Source of the DNA: Candidatus Aalborgiella aggregata
Lineage (GTDB): Bacteria > Pseudomonadota > Gammaproteobacteria > Burkholderiales > Burkholderiaceae_C
Assembly (NCBI GenBank): GCA_016705065.1
Contig: JADIYY010000003.1
Location: 310,001-374,000 of the forward strand
Direction of reading: 5' to 3'
DNA length: 64,000 bases
Shown here: positions 25,162 to 34,584 of the stretch, piece by piece
Layout of the letters: each line of letters opens with the position of its first letter
Numbering within the stretch: position 1 is the stretch's first letter
Notes under the pieces: generated by a model
What the model was told of the DNA's origin: nothing
The model's input: the letters and a program-made list of their open reading frames with translations, nothing else
Database searches by the model: none
Made by a program: the position numbers and the translations under genes

Positions 25162-26442
25162 CTACTTATAACTGCGGGCATCTTCAATCACGCGCCCGTC
25201 GTTAGGTAGGCTGCCAGGAGCCAGCCACTCTACAGAACCACGCAATTTGGTGACATCACGTATGGCATCGCTGATTTTGGCGATCACATCGTCGGCGCTG
25301 GCTTTGGCGGATTCAACCCGCAAAGTCATCACGTCATTGGCCATTTCGCCCGACACCACCAAACGTGCTTTCAACACTTCAGGGAAGCGCTTGGCGATGG
25401 TGTTGACTTGGCCAGGGTGCACAAACATGCCGCGAATTTTGGTGGTTTGGTCGGCTCTGCCCATCCAACCCTTGATGCGGGTGTTGGTTCTTCCTGTTGG
25501 ACAAACACCGGGCAACACAGCAGACAAATCGCCCGTACCAAAACGAATCAGCGGGTAATCGGGGTTGAGTGAAGTAACCACCAACTCGCCAACTTCGCCT
25601 TCAGGCACAGGGTCGCCAGTACCAGGGCGGACAATTTCAACAATCACCCCTTCGTCCACCACCAAGCCTTCACGGGCACTGGTCTCATAGGCGATTAAAC
25701 CCAAATCCGCAGTGGCATAGCACTGGTATGCGGCAATGCCGCGCTCTGCAAACCAATCCCGCAAACTGGGTGGACAGGCTTCGCCTGACACCATGGCTTT
25801 GGTCAAGCTCGGTATGGCAACGCCCATTTCTTGGGCTTTTTCTAAGATGATTTTCAAAAAGCTGGGCGTGCCCACATAACCTGCTGGCTGTAGATCCAAC
25901 ATGGCTTGCACTTGCTGCTCTGTTTGTCCGGTGCCCGCTGGAAATACTGTGCAACCCAAAGCATGAGCACCCGTTTCCATCATCGAACCGGCGGGCGTAA
26001 AGTGGTAGCTGAAGCTGTTATGAATCAAATCGCCCGATTTAAACCCAGCCGCAGCCAGTGCTCTGGCCATGCGCCAATAATCGTTGGCCGTGCCTTCAGG
26101 TTCGTATATCGGTCCGGGGCTGGCAAACACGCGGCGCACACTGGCTCCAAAAGCCTGCGTTGCGAAACCACCAAAAACCGCCGCAGCCTTCGCATCGCTT
26201 TGCTTTTGCCGAGTGGCTTGTTGACGCTCCAACAGCTCTGATTTGCGTGTCACTGGCAACTGCGCCAAGGCTTGTCGATTGTTGACGGAAGCCGCATTCA
26301 CATCGCGCAAAATCTCTGCAAATGCAGGGCTGAGTTTCTGCGCGTGTGCTATTTGTTTAGGAAGATCTTGAAACTGGGTTTGCTCGCGGTCAACATGTGC
26401 GCGCGTTTCTGCAGCGTGAAGCTTTTGAGAGAAATCACTCAT
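25162..26442 (-). CDS. Phenylacetate-CoA ligase-like AMP-forming enzyme
   Basis: A 426-residue adenylate-forming enzyme of the PaaK type. Features in order: 'SPGPIYEPEG' P-loop-like segment, 'HNSFSYHFTPAGSMMETGAHALG', 'MVSGEACPPSLRDWFAERG', 'LIRFGTGDLSA' with the ribose-binding Asp, and 'RADQTTKIRGMFVHPGQV' before a small C-terminal domain ending in Lys. It is the last gene of the ligase-Liv operon; its ATG overlaps the livF stop (ATGA). It should activate an aromatic or related acid imported by the transporter, but which acid is unknown. Confidence 0.88.
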   Translation of the reverse strand: MSDFSQKLHAAETRAHVDREQTQFQDLPKQIAHAQKLSPAFAEILRDVNAASVNNRQALAQLPVTRKSELLERQQATRQKQSDAKAAAVFGGFATQAFGASVRRVFASPGPIYEPEGTANDYWRMARALAAAGFKSGDLIHNSFSYHFTPAGSMMETGAHALGCTVFPAGTGQTEQQVQAMLDLQPAGYVGTPSFLKIILEKAQEMGVAIPSLTKAMVSGEACPPSLRDWFAERGIAAYQCYATADLGLIAYETSAREGLVVDEGVIVEIVRPGTGDPVPEGEVGELVVTSLNPDYPLIRFGTGDLSAVLPGVCPTGRTNTRIKGWMGRADQTTKIRGMFVHPGQVNTIAKRFPEVLKARLVVSGEMANDVMTLRVESAKASADDVIAKISDAIRDVTKLRGSVEWLAPGSLPNDGRVIEDARSYK

Positions 26443-27275
26443 GCCAACCACCGTTTTCTGCGCTTGTAGCTCTTGCCGTCTTTGAATGATTTGCGCTCGC
26501 CGCCACCCATGCCAAGATAAAATTCTTTCACGTCTTCATTGTTGGCCAAATCGCTGGCGGCGCCATCCATCACAACACGACCGCTTTCCATGATGTAGCC
26601 GTAGTCGGCATATTTCAGCGCCATGTTGGTATTTTGTTCAGCCAGCAAGAACGTTACTTTTTCGCGCTGGTTCAAGTCCTTCACAATCTCAAACACCTCT
26701 TCCACAATTTGTGGTGCCAAGCCCATGGACGGTTCGTCCAACAACACCATGCTGGGGTTGGCCATCAATGCACGGCCAATGGCGCACATTTGTTGTTCAC
26801 CGCCTGATGTGTAGGCTGCTTGACTGGTGCGACGTGTTTTGAGGCGCGGAAAGTAGTTGTAAACCTTTTCTAAATTGGCCTCTACTTCGGCTTTGTTTTT
26901 ACGTGTATAGCCACCGGTCAATAAATTTTCTTCAATCGTCAAGTGGGCAAAACAATGACGCCCTTCCATCACCTGCACCACACCACGCTGCACCAAATCT
27001 GCTGGGCTCAAGTTTTCAATGCGCTCACCTCGCAGTTCAATGGAACCTTTGGTGACCGCACCACGTTCGCCTTTTAACAAATTAGAAATCGCGCGCAAGG
27101 TAGTCGTTTTACCTGCACCATTGCCGCCTAAGATGGCCACAATTTTGCCTTCCGGCACATTCAAGGAAACACCCTTGAGCACCAAAATAACATGGTTGTA
27201 AATCACCTCGATGCCATTGACATTTAAAACAATGTTGGCGTTAGGTGTAGCTGCTGTGGCTGGGCTTGTAGTCAT
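26439..27275 (-). CDS. livF: Branched-chain amino acid-type ABC transporter ATPase LivF
   Basis: A 278-residue ATPase. Walker A GGNGAGKTTTLRAI, signature TSGGEQQMCAIGRAL (with Thr in place of the usual Leu), Walker B MVLLDEPSMGLAP, and a C-terminal extension rich in basic residues ('SFKDGKSYKRRKRW'), longer than E. coli LivF. It pairs with LivG. In this operon the ABC system is flanked by two CoA ligases, so the cargo is likely an aromatic or aliphatic acid rather than leucine; inference. Confidence 0.92.
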   Translation of the reverse strand: MTTSPATAATPNANIVLNVNGIEVIYNHVILVLKGVSLNVPEGKIVAILGGNGAGKTTTLRAISNLLKGERGAVTKGSIELRGERIENLSPADLVQRGVVQVMEGRHCFAHLTIEENLLTGGYTRKNKAEVEANLEKVYNYFPRLKTRRTSQAAYTSGGEQQMCAIGRALMANPSMVLLDEPSMGLAPQIVEEVFEIVKDLNQREKVTFLLAEQNTNMALKYADYGYIMESGRVVMDGAASDLANNEDVKEFYLGMGGGERKSFKDGKSYKRRKRWLA

Positions 27276-27389
27276 AATTCGATCATAAAAAGTTCAAACC
27301 AAAGGTCAATGTTCTCATTGAAGTGAAAACGCTGGCATTTGATGACTGCCTCCGCCAAACACGGATGCGCAGTCAATCGGCTCAATTAA

Positions 27390-28706
27390 TTAAGATTGGC
27401 AATCCGCTGGTGTGCGAGGTGTCAATTTCTTATCTGCAGCGTATTTGGCAGCAGTGGCTTTCACCAATGGTTTCAAGATTTGCTCATCCGCTTGCAACCA
27501 GTCAGAAGTAAAGTTCCACTTTTTGCCATCCCATGTGTGCACACGAGCCCAGTTAGAACCCATGTGGTCAACGCAAGATGTGCTGACTGGACGCATCACG
27601 CCATTGAAGCCAGCGGCATCAATTTTGGCTTGGGTCAAGTTCAGGTTTTCTAAGCCCCAACGCACTTGCTCGCCGGTCATGACTTTGCCTTTGCCGTAAC
27701 GATCTTGGGCTGAACGCACGCCTTCAATCGCCATCATGGCACTCATGGCACCGCGCATGTACAACACTTGACCCACTTCTTCTTTAGGTCCTGTGCCTTG
27801 GCCTTTGGCATGCAACATGCTCAAGACATCTTTAACGACTTTAGAGTTTGGTTCTGCACCATGTTGCATGGTGACAGCGTTGTAGCCTTTTGCGCCATCG
27901 CCTACGTCTTTCACATCTGGCTCAGCACCAGACCACCACACGCCATACATTTTTTCGCGAGGGTAACCAGTGGCTTGCGCTTCTTTCAAAGCGGTAGAGT
28001 TCATCACGCCCCAACCCCACAGCATGACATAGTCTGGCTTGGCTTGACGCACTTGCAACCAAGTTGCTTTTTGCTCTACGCCTGGGGCTGTGACTGGCAA
28101 CAATTGCAAATCAAATCCCAATTGGCGGCTACGCTCTTGCAACAATGCAATGGGTTCTTTGCCGTATGGGCTGTCGTGGTACACCAATGCAATTTTTTTG
28201 CCTTTGAGTTTGTCTAAGCCACCTTCTTTTTTACCAATGTGCTGCACCAGCGCGTCAGCTGCCAACCAGTAAGTACCTGCCAATGGGAAGTTCCACTTGA
28301 ACACGGTACCGTCTTGGCTTTCGCTGCGACCATAACCCGCTGTGATCAATGGAATTTTGTCGATTGGTGCTTTTTCAGTCAACGCGAAAGTAGCGCCTGT
28401 AGACAATGGTTGTATTACGGTAGCACCGCCGTTTTTGCCTTTTAGACGTTCGTAGCACTCCACACTGCGTGCGGTGTCGTAACCAGTTTCACATTCTTCA
28501 AATGAAACCATGACTTTGTTGATGCCGCCGCGCGCGTTAACGAGCTTGAGGTAATCCACATAACCATTGGCCCATGGTGTGCCATTTGGTGCATAGGCGC
28601 CCGTACGGTATGACAGCACTGGGAAAAACTGCTCTTTGGCTTGAGCAAAAGCGGATGTGCCAACCGCAACCAATGCGGCGGCTAGTGCAATGTGACGAAA
28701 TTTCAT
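27390..28706 (-). CDS. livK: LivK-type periplasmic substrate-binding protein
   Basis: A 438-residue receptor with signal peptide (ending SAFAQ). Periplasmic-binding type 1 fold: 'FFPVLSYRTGAYAPNGTPWANGYVDYL', 'KVMVSFEECETGYDTARSVECYERL' and 'GKKIALVYHDSPYGKEPIALLQE'. It is longer than amino-acid receptors (about 370) and resembles the aromatic/aliphatic-acid-associated group found beside CoA ligases. AAGGAG precedes the ATG. A 114-bp gap after it before livF holds no recognised signal. Confidence 0.9.
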   Translation of the reverse strand: MKFRHIALAAALVAVGTSAFAQAKEQFFPVLSYRTGAYAPNGTPWANGYVDYLKLVNARGGINKVMVSFEECETGYDTARSVECYERLKGKNGGATVIQPLSTGATFALTEKAPIDKIPLITAGYGRSESQDGTVFKWNFPLAGTYWLAADALVQHIGKKEGGLDKLKGKKIALVYHDSPYGKEPIALLQERSRQLGFDLQLLPVTAPGVEQKATWLQVRQAKPDYVMLWGWGVMNSTALKEAQATGYPREKMYGVWWSGAEPDVKDVGDGAKGYNAVTMQHGAEPNSKVVKDVLSMLHAKGQGTGPKEEVGQVLYMRGAMSAMMAIEGVRSAQDRYGKGKVMTGEQVRWGLENLNLTQAKIDAAGFNGVMRPVSTSCVDHMGSNWARVHTWDGKKWNFTSDWLQADEQILKPLVKATAAKYAADKKLTPRTPADCQS

Positions 28707-28813
28707 GATAACTATCTCCTTTTATATATAAGCGCTTTCACGCCTTTGGACTAACAAACTAAACACAAACAAAACCTACGCAACTACTGACTTCTTATAA
28801 AAATTATTTCTGC

Positions 28814-29890
28814 TTAATGTGGGAAAGGCCACAAGCGCAATTTTTGCTTTGCCACCGACCACAACTTAGCCAAGCCATGTGGCTCGACAATTAAAAACCA
28901 AACAATCAACGCACCAAAAATCATCAACTCTGCGTGCGATGCAGCGGTTGTGGTGACGTCCATACCAATCAAACCACCCAAGAAAGGCAAAAATTGACTT
29001 AAGAAAATAGGCAGCAACACAATGAATGCGGCACCAAAAAAGCTGCCCATGATGGAACCCATGCCACCAATGATGACCATGAACAACAGTCTAAATGACA
29101 TGTCAACAGAAAATGCCGCAGGCTCCCAAGAGCCTAAATAAACAAAGCCCCACAAAGCGCCCGCCACGCCAATGATGAATGAGCTCACTGCAAAAGCACT
29201 CAGTTTGGCAAACATGGGGCGAATGCCAATCACTGCAGCGGCAACGTCCATATCGCGAATGGCCATCCATTCACGCCCAATCGCACTGCGCACCAAATTC
29301 TTTGCCATCAAGGCCAAGAGTGTCAAAATGGTCAAACAAAATAAATACTTGGCTACGGGGCTGTCTATACCAAACCCAAATACCTGCAAATTAGATACCG
29401 ATACCGATCCTGAAGGCGAATCATTGGTGAACCACTTGATACGCAAAAACATCCAGTCGCTGAAAAATTGCGCCGCCAGTGTGGCCACCGCCAAATACAA
29501 ACCCTTCACCCGCAAACTGGGCAGTCCAAACAAAATTCCAAACGCAGTTGAACACAAACCGCCCAATATCAATGCAGGAATCAAGGGCATGCCAGGTATA
29601 CGAACAAAGAAATTGAATGCTGCATAAGCACCTACCGCCATGAAAGCGCCCGAACCCAAAGAAATTTGGCCACAGTAACCTACCAAAATATTGACGCCCA
29701 ATGCGGCCAAAGACATGATCACAAACGGAATCAAAATGGCGCGGAAGGTGTAGTCACTGCCCAACAAAGGCACAGCAATGAAGGCAAATGCAACGATGGC
29801 GAGCACCGCCCAGCGGTCTTGCGTGATAGGGAAGATTTGCTGATCTGCCCGGTAGCTGGTTTTAAATTGGCCGTTTTCTCTGTAAAACAT
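28814..29890 (-). CDS. livM: ABC permease LivM
   Basis: A 358-residue inner-membrane permease with about nine hydrophobic helices and the family pattern 'NILVGYCGQISLGSGAFMAVGAYAAFN' and 'GVAGALWGFVYLGSWEPAAFSVDMSFRLL'-type region ending in a 'GGMGSIMGSFFGAAFIV' loop. N-terminal cytosolic segment 'FYRENGQFKTSYRADQQIFP' is longer than in E. coli LivM, as in many Burkholderiales homologues. It forms the channel with LivH, encoded 38 bp upstream. Confidence 0.93.
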   Translation of the reverse strand: MFYRENGQFKTSYRADQQIFPITQDRWAVLAIVAFAFIAVPLLGSDYTFRAILIPFVIMSLAALGVNILVGYCGQISLGSGAFMAVGAYAAFNFFVRIPGMPLIPALILGGLCSTAFGILFGLPSLRVKGLYLAVATLAAQFFSDWMFLRIKWFTNDSPSGSVSVSNLQVFGFGIDSPVAKYLFCLTILTLLALMAKNLVRSAIGREWMAIRDMDVAAAVIGIRPMFAKLSAFAVSSFIIGVAGALWGFVYLGSWEPAAFSVDMSFRLLFMVIIGGMGSIMGSFFGAAFIVLLPIFLSQFLPFLGGLIGMDVTTTAASHAELMIFGALIVWFLIVEPHGLAKLWSVAKQKLRLWPFPH

Positions 29891-29928
29891 AGTTTTCTTT
29901 TCTTTGCCTTAAACGTTCTTCTATGAAC

Positions 29929-30858
29929 TTATACGCGGTCGATGATCTTCTCACCAAACAAACCTTGTGGACGGAAGAGCAAGAAGACCAGCGCCAATAC
30001 ATAGGCAAACCAAATCTCAATACCACCACCCACATACGGGCCCAAAAATACTTCAGACAATTTCTCGCCCACACCAATGATCAAGCCGCCGATGATGGCG
30101 CCTGGTACTGAGGTGAGACCACCCAAAATCACCACTGGCAAGGCGCGCAATGCCACTGTGGTCAAGGAAAACTGCACGCCCAATTTAGAGCCCCAAATCA
30201 TGCCGGCAACCAAGGCAACCACACCCGCAACGGTCCACACAATGACCCAAATGCGATTCAATGGAATACCAATACTTTGTGCGGCTTGGTGGTCATCTGC
30301 CACTGCGCGCAATGCGCGACCTGTCGCTGTCTTTTGGAAGAACAAACTCAAAGCAGCCACCAAAACTGCTGCAATCAAGGCTGCATACAAATCTTCTTTG
30401 TTGATCAGCACACCGCCTTCAAACAAGCTTTCAAACATCATGATGGGCTCTTTAGGCATCCCCACATCAATCTTGTAAATGTTGCTGCCGAAAATCGTTT
30501 GGCCCAAGCCATCTAAAAAATAGCTGATGCCCAAAGTGGCCATCAACAAAGTCGTGCCCTCTTGGTTGACCAAATGGCGCAGCACCAAAAACTCGATGAA
30601 CCAAGCCACCGCCCACATCATGAGAGCGGCAATGGCAAAGGCCGCCACGTTCGCTATCACAGGGCTTTCAATGCCAGTCCAGCCCGGAATCCACTCTGCG
30701 AAGCGCGCCATCGCTAATGCTGCAAACAGCACCATCGCTCCTTGCGCAAAGTTGAATACGCCCGATGCTTTGAAAATGAGCACAAAACCCAATGCGACCA
30801 GCGAGTACAACATACCCGCCATCAAACCACCCAACAATGTTTCTAGAAAGAATCCCAT
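29929..30858 (-). CDS. livH: ABC permease LivH
   Basis: A 309-residue permease with about eight helices. Typical features are 'GGLMAGMLYSLVALGFVLIFKASGVFNFAQGAMVLFAA', and 'GGLTSVPGAIIGGLIIGVGEKLSE'. It starts 3 bp after the livG stop, so translation is coupled within the operon. Confidence 0.94.
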   Translation of the reverse strand: MGFFLETLLGGLMAGMLYSLVALGFVLIFKASGVFNFAQGAMVLFAALAMARFAEWIPGWTGIESPVIANVAAFAIAALMMWAVAWFIEFLVLRHLVNQEGTTLLMATLGISYFLDGLGQTIFGSNIYKIDVGMPKEPIMMFESLFEGGVLINKEDLYAALIAAVLVAALSLFFQKTATGRALRAVADDHQAAQSIGIPLNRIWVIVWTVAGVVALVAGMIWGSKLGVQFSLTTVALRALPVVILGGLTSVPGAIIGGLIIGVGEKLSEVFLGPYVGGGIEIWFAYVLALVFLLFRPQGLFGEKIIDRV

Positions 30859-30861
30859 GAT

Positions 30862-31644
30862 TTAATGCCCCGTTCCTAAATAGGCGCTGATCACCTCTGG
30901 GTTATTGCGCACCTCGTCAGGTGAACCGTCGCCAATTTTTTTACCGTAATCCAACACCACCACACGGTCTGAAATGTCCATCACCACACCCATGTCATGC
31001 TCAATCAACACCACGGTCGTGCCGTATTCGTCATTGATGTCCAACACAAAGCGGCTCATGTCTTGTTTTTCTTCCAAATTCATGCCGGCCATGGGTTCGT
31101 CTAACAATAAAACTTTGGGTTCCATCGCCAAGGCGCGACCCAAGTCAACACGCTTTTGCAAACCATATGGCAATTGCCCCACAGGTGTTTTGCGATAGGC
31201 TTGAATTTCCAAGAAGTCAATGATGTGCTCAACAAACTCGCGGTGTTGCAGCTCTTCGCGCTCTGCTGGCCCAATGCGCAGCGCTTGCATGAACAAGTTA
31301 CTCTTAATGCGCAAGTTGCGGCCCGTCATGATGTTGTCAATCACGCTCATGCCCTTGAACAAAGCCAAGTTTTGAAAGGTGCGTGCAATACCCATGGTCG
31401 CCACTTGGTGGCTGTCCATGTGGCTGAAGGTTTGGCCTTTGAAGGTGATGCTGCCTTGCTGCGGCGTGTACACGCCGTTGATGCAATTCAGCATGGAGCT
31501 TTTGCCCGCGCCATTGGGTCCGATGATGGCGCGAATCTCATGCTCGCGCACGTCAAACGAAATGTCGGTCAGCGCCTTGACACCACCAAAGGAGAGGCTG
31601 ATGTTATGAACGTCGAGGATGACGTCGCCTATTTTTTTACTCAT
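30862..31644 (-). CDS. livG: ABC transporter ATPase LivG
   Basis: A 260-residue ATPase: Walker A GPNGAGKSSMLNCING, the LivG insert region with 'RTFQNLALFKGMSVIDNIM', signature variant 'LPYGLQKRVDLGRAL' and Walker B VLLLDEPMAGMN. The signature keeps the Gly but not LSGGQ, which is usual in this subfamily. Its ATG overlaps the AMP-ligase stop by 4 bp. Confidence 0.94.
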   Translation of the reverse strand: MSKKIGDVILDVHNISLSFGGVKALTDISFDVREHEIRAIIGPNGAGKSSMLNCINGVYTPQQGSITFKGQTFSHMDSHQVATMGIARTFQNLALFKGMSVIDNIMTGRNLRIKSNLFMQALRIGPAEREELQHREFVEHIIDFLEIQAYRKTPVGQLPYGLQKRVDLGRALAMEPKVLLLDEPMAGMNLEEKQDMSRFVLDINDEYGTTVVLIEHDMGVVMDISDRVVVLDYGKKIGDGSPDEVRNNPEVISAYLGTGH

Positions 31645-33587
31645 GCTGCTGCTTTCACTGGGGCATAAATGGTGGCGTCTGTCAATTTGAGGGTGGCGCT
31701 GACACTGCCAGTGCGTCCATCTTCAAACTTCACCACGGTCTCGATAAATTGTTCTGTTTTGCCGTCGTACAGGCCATCCACCAAAGCCAAGTATTTTTCA
31801 GCAATGAAGCCACGGCGCACTTTGTTGGTACGAGTCAATTCACCGTCATCGGCATCCAGCTCTTTGTGCAGAACCAAGAAGCGGCTGACTTGACTGCCTG
31901 CCAACAAGGTATCGGCACTCAAATCGGCATTGACTTTTTCAACACACTCTTTGATGAGCTGGTACACCTCTGGTTTTTGCGCCAAATCAGTGTAGCCGGC
32001 GTATGGCAAATTGCGACGCTCGGCCCAATTGCCCACGGCTTCCATGTCAATGTTGATCATGACGCACACTTTTTCGCGCCCATCACCGTAAGCCACCACT
32101 TCTTTAATGTGGGGGAAGAACTTAAGCTTGTTTTCAACATACTTGGGTGCAAACATCGCGCCATCAAATGCGCCGCCCTTAATGCGACCCACATCTTTCA
32201 CGCGGTCAATGATTTTGAGGTGCCCATGCGCATCCAAAAAGCCCGCGTCGCTGGTGTGGTACCAGCCACCATCGGTTAAGACTTCGTCGGTTGCCGCTTG
32301 GTTTTTGTAATAGCCTTTGAACAAGCCAGGCGATTTCACCAAAATTTCGCCATTGTCTTGCACCTTGATTTCAACGCCAAGGCTAGGCACACCCACAGTG
32401 TCCGCCCACGCTTGGTTATCGGGTTGCTGGCAAACAAACACGGCTGTTTCGGTTGAACCGTAAAGTTGCTTCAAATTGATGCCGATGGAGCGGTAAAAGG
32501 TGAACAAGTCTGGGCCAATTGCTTCACCTGCGGTGTAGGCCACACGAACGCGGCTCATGCCCAAATTGTTGCGCAGCGGGCCGTACACCATCCAGTTGCC
32601 CACGGTGTAAATGAGACGATCCACCATGCCGACGGATTTGCCGTCCATCAATGCGGGTCCAACCTTTTTGGCTTTGGCCATGAAGTAATGGAACATCTTG
32701 CGCTTGATTGCTCCTGCATCTTCCATGCGAATCATCACGCTGGTGAGCAAGCCTTCAAACACCCGCGGTGGTGCAAAGTAGTAGGTCGGTCCAATCTCTT
32801 TCAAATCGATGGTCACGGTGCTGGCCGACTCAGGGCAATTCACCACATAACCGCAAGACAACCACTGTGCGTAGCTGAAAATGTTTTGGCCAATCCATGC
32901 GGGTGGCAAATACGCCAACACATCTTCGGCGTGCGTTAATTTATCAAACCGCGCACCTGCATTCGCAGCGGTAAGCAAGCTGTTGTGCGTGTGCACCACG
33001 CCTTTCGGGTTGCCGGTGGTGCCTGATGTGAAGAACATTGCTGCCACATCACTTGGTTTTGCTTTTTCGACTTCGGTTTTGAAAAACTCGGTATGCAAGT
33101 CCGCAAACACTTTGCCAGCGGCAATCAATTCATCCAACGACGCCAAGCCCAACACATCGTATTTGCGCAATCCGCGTGGGTCGTCAAAATAAATGTGGGT
33201 CAATTGCGGACATTGGTCACGCACTTCCAGCAGCTTGTCCACTTGCTCTTGGTCTTCAGCAAAGGCAAAGCGCACTTCGGCGTTGTTGATGGGGAACACG
33301 CATTCGGCTGCGGCTGCATCTTGGTACAAGGGAATTGGAATGGCACCCAAAGATTGCACTGCCAGCATGGTGGCATACAAACGTGGGCGGTTCGCGCCCA
33401 CCACAATCATGTGCTCGCCGCGCATCAAGCCTGCTTGGTGCAAACCAGCCGCAATGTGCTGCACCATGCCGGCCAAGTCGGTCCAGGTCAAAGCCTGCCA
33501 CACACCGTATTCCTTTTCGCGCATGGCTGTCGCCTGCGGGCGCTCGGCAGCATGCTGTAAGAGGAGTTGAACAAACGTGGTTTGCAT
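31641..33587 (-). CDS. Long-chain acyl-CoA synthetase-like AMP-forming ligase
   Basis: A 648-residue adenylate-forming enzyme with the AMP-binding motif MFFTSGTTGNPKGV, 'LYGSTETAVF', 'YHTSDAGFLDAHGHLKIIDR' and the hinge 'VKDVGRIKGG'. The size and insertions fit the long-chain acyl-CoA/FadD15-like group. It is the first gene of a seven-gene operon (ligase, livG, livH, livM, livK, livF, PaaK-like ligase). Substrate unknown. Its promoter region carries a TGTCG-N6-CGACA box. Confidence 0.9.
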   Translation of the reverse strand: MQTTFVQLLLQHAAERPQATAMREKEYGVWQALTWTDLAGMVQHIAAGLHQAGLMRGEHMIVVGANRPRLYATMLAVQSLGAIPIPLYQDAAAAECVFPINNAEVRFAFAEDQEQVDKLLEVRDQCPQLTHIYFDDPRGLRKYDVLGLASLDELIAAGKVFADLHTEFFKTEVEKAKPSDVAAMFFTSGTTGNPKGVVHTHNSLLTAANAGARFDKLTHAEDVLAYLPPAWIGQNIFSYAQWLSCGYVVNCPESASTVTIDLKEIGPTYYFAPPRVFEGLLTSVMIRMEDAGAIKRKMFHYFMAKAKKVGPALMDGKSVGMVDRLIYTVGNWMVYGPLRNNLGMSRVRVAYTAGEAIGPDLFTFYRSIGINLKQLYGSTETAVFVCQQPDNQAWADTVGVPSLGVEIKVQDNGEILVKSPGLFKGYYKNQAATDEVLTDGGWYHTSDAGFLDAHGHLKIIDRVKDVGRIKGGAFDGAMFAPKYVENKLKFFPHIKEVVAYGDGREKVCVMINIDMEAVGNWAERRNLPYAGYTDLAQKPEVYQLIKECVEKVNADLSADTLLAGSQVSRFLVLHKELDADDGELTRTNKVRRGFIAEKYLALVDGLYDGKTEQFIETVVKFEDGRTGSVSATLKLTDATIYAPVKAAA

Positions 33588-33642
33588 CGTAGCGATATCC
33601 TTTTAGATCCTGTTTTTCCAGAATTGGCCAAATTGAAGACGA

Positions 33643-33648
33643 ATAATA
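33643..33648 (-). promoter_or_regulatory. Predicted -10 box of the ligase-Liv operon
   Basis: TATTAT on the minus strand, with no good -35 at 17 nt. The predicted transcription start is about 33636, which places the upstream Crp-like box at -41.5, the class II position for activators of this family. Confidence 0.5.
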
Positions 33649-33668
33649 AGCCTCGATTTGACGTTAAG

Positions 33669-33686
33669 TTGTCGTTTGAGCGACAA
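33669..33686. promoter_or_regulatory. Crp-type operator TGTCG-N6-CGACA
   Basis: Perfect inverted repeat TTGTCG-N6-CGACAA between the divergent ligase operon and the Crp/Fnr-family regulator gene. The architecture is that of Crp boxes, with TGTCG half-sites rather than TGTGA. The adjacent regulator is the likely binder; inference. Confidence 0.65.
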
Positions 33687-33702
33687 TTGGTATCGCAGAT
33701 CA

Positions 33703-33718
33703 CTAGGACTTTCCCTAG
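33703..33718. promoter_or_regulatory. Inverted repeat CTAGG-N6-CCTAG
   Basis: Perfect 5-bp dyad 16 bp beyond the Crp-type box, in the same 213-bp divergent gap. It could be a second operator for either promoter; no known regulator motif was assigned. Confidence 0.4.
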
Positions 33719-33800
33719 TTTTCAGGTCCGATACAGGCTTTTTCAATTCTTATTTGTTCTTTGTCAATTACAAACACAGTAGCAAAACCAGCCCCTATAC

Positions 33801-34508
33801 ATGGCGACCGAACCCTCACTGCACCAACGCCGACGCCCGCCCAACCAGCGTGAATTGGATGCCATTCCGTGGCTCAACACACTGGAAGGCAAAGTGCAAG
33901 AACGCGCCATCAACGACATGGCTGTGACCGAAGCCAACACCGGTGACTTTGTATGCCGAATCGGCAAACCCGTCACCTATTGGTTTGGCTTGATTGAAGG
34001 CTTGCTGAAAATGAGCAGCGACAACGCGCAAGGCCAAACCATGACCTTTACCGGCGTGCCACCGGGCGGTTGGTTTGGTGAAGGCACAGTGCTGAAACGC
34101 GAGCCCTACCGTTACAACATCCAAGCCCTGCGCAAAAGCGTGGTGGCGGGTATTCCAATTCACACCTTTGATTGGCTGCTGGACAACTCGATTGGCTTTA
34201 ACCGCTTTGTGATGCTGCAGCTCAACGAACGTTTGGGCCAGTTCATCGCCGCACGCGAAATTGACCGCATGAGCAACCCCGACATTCGCGTCGCCCGCAG
34301 TTTGTCCGCGCTCTTTAACCCCGTGCTGTACCCGGGTGTGGGCGACGTGCTGCGCATCACCCAGCAAGAGCTGGCTTATTTGGTCGGCCTGTCGCGCCAG
34401 CGCGTGAATGAAGCGCTCACCACCTTGTCAGACCAAGGCTCCATCAAAGTCGAATACGGTGGTCTGCGTGTAATGGACATTGATGCGCTGAGGACACGTA
34501 ACTTTTGA
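33801..34508 (+). CDS. Crp/Fnr-family transcriptional regulator
   Basis: A 235-residue regulator: an effector-binding beta-roll (about 45-140, 'WFGEGTVLKREPYRYNIQAL'), a dimerisation helix ('RFVMLQLNERLGQFIAAREIDR') and a C-terminal winged helix with 'ITQQELAYLVGLSRQRVNEALTTL'. It has no N-terminal Cys cluster, so it is not FNR-like in cofactor. The recognition helix reads SRQRV, with Arg-Gln where Crp has Arg-Glu. Divergent from the ligase-Liv operon across a gap with a perfect TGTCG-N6-CGACA box, it is the probable activator of that operon. Effector unknown, perhaps an acyl-CoA. Confidence 0.9.
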   Translation: MATEPSLHQRRRPPNQRELDAIPWLNTLEGKVQERAINDMAVTEANTGDFVCRIGKPVTYWFGLIEGLLKMSSDNAQGQTMTFTGVPPGGWFGEGTVLKREPYRYNIQALRKSVVAGIPIHTFDWLLDNSIGFNRFVMLQLNERLGQFIAAREIDRMSNPDIRVARSLSALFNPVLYPGVGDVLRITQQELAYLVGLSRQRVNEALTTLSDQGSIKVEYGGLRVMDIDALRTRNF

Positions 34509-34538
34509 CAAGTTCTTTAGCATCCACATTTCCTTAAT

Positions 34539-34562
34539 CCGTTCGAACTGTGCTTGTCGAAG
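34539..34562. repeat. Short TTCGA...TCGAA dispersed-type repeat
   Basis: CCGTTCGAACTG followed by TGCTTGTCGAAG, with TTCGA/TCGAA inverted ends, resembles a short repeat common in many Proteobacteria (forms of TTCGACAGGCTCAG with CGAACGG). It lies between the regulator and thioesterase genes. Only one copy was seen in the window. Confidence 0.45.
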
Positions 34563-34584
34563 TCTCTCAGTTATCATTCGCACC

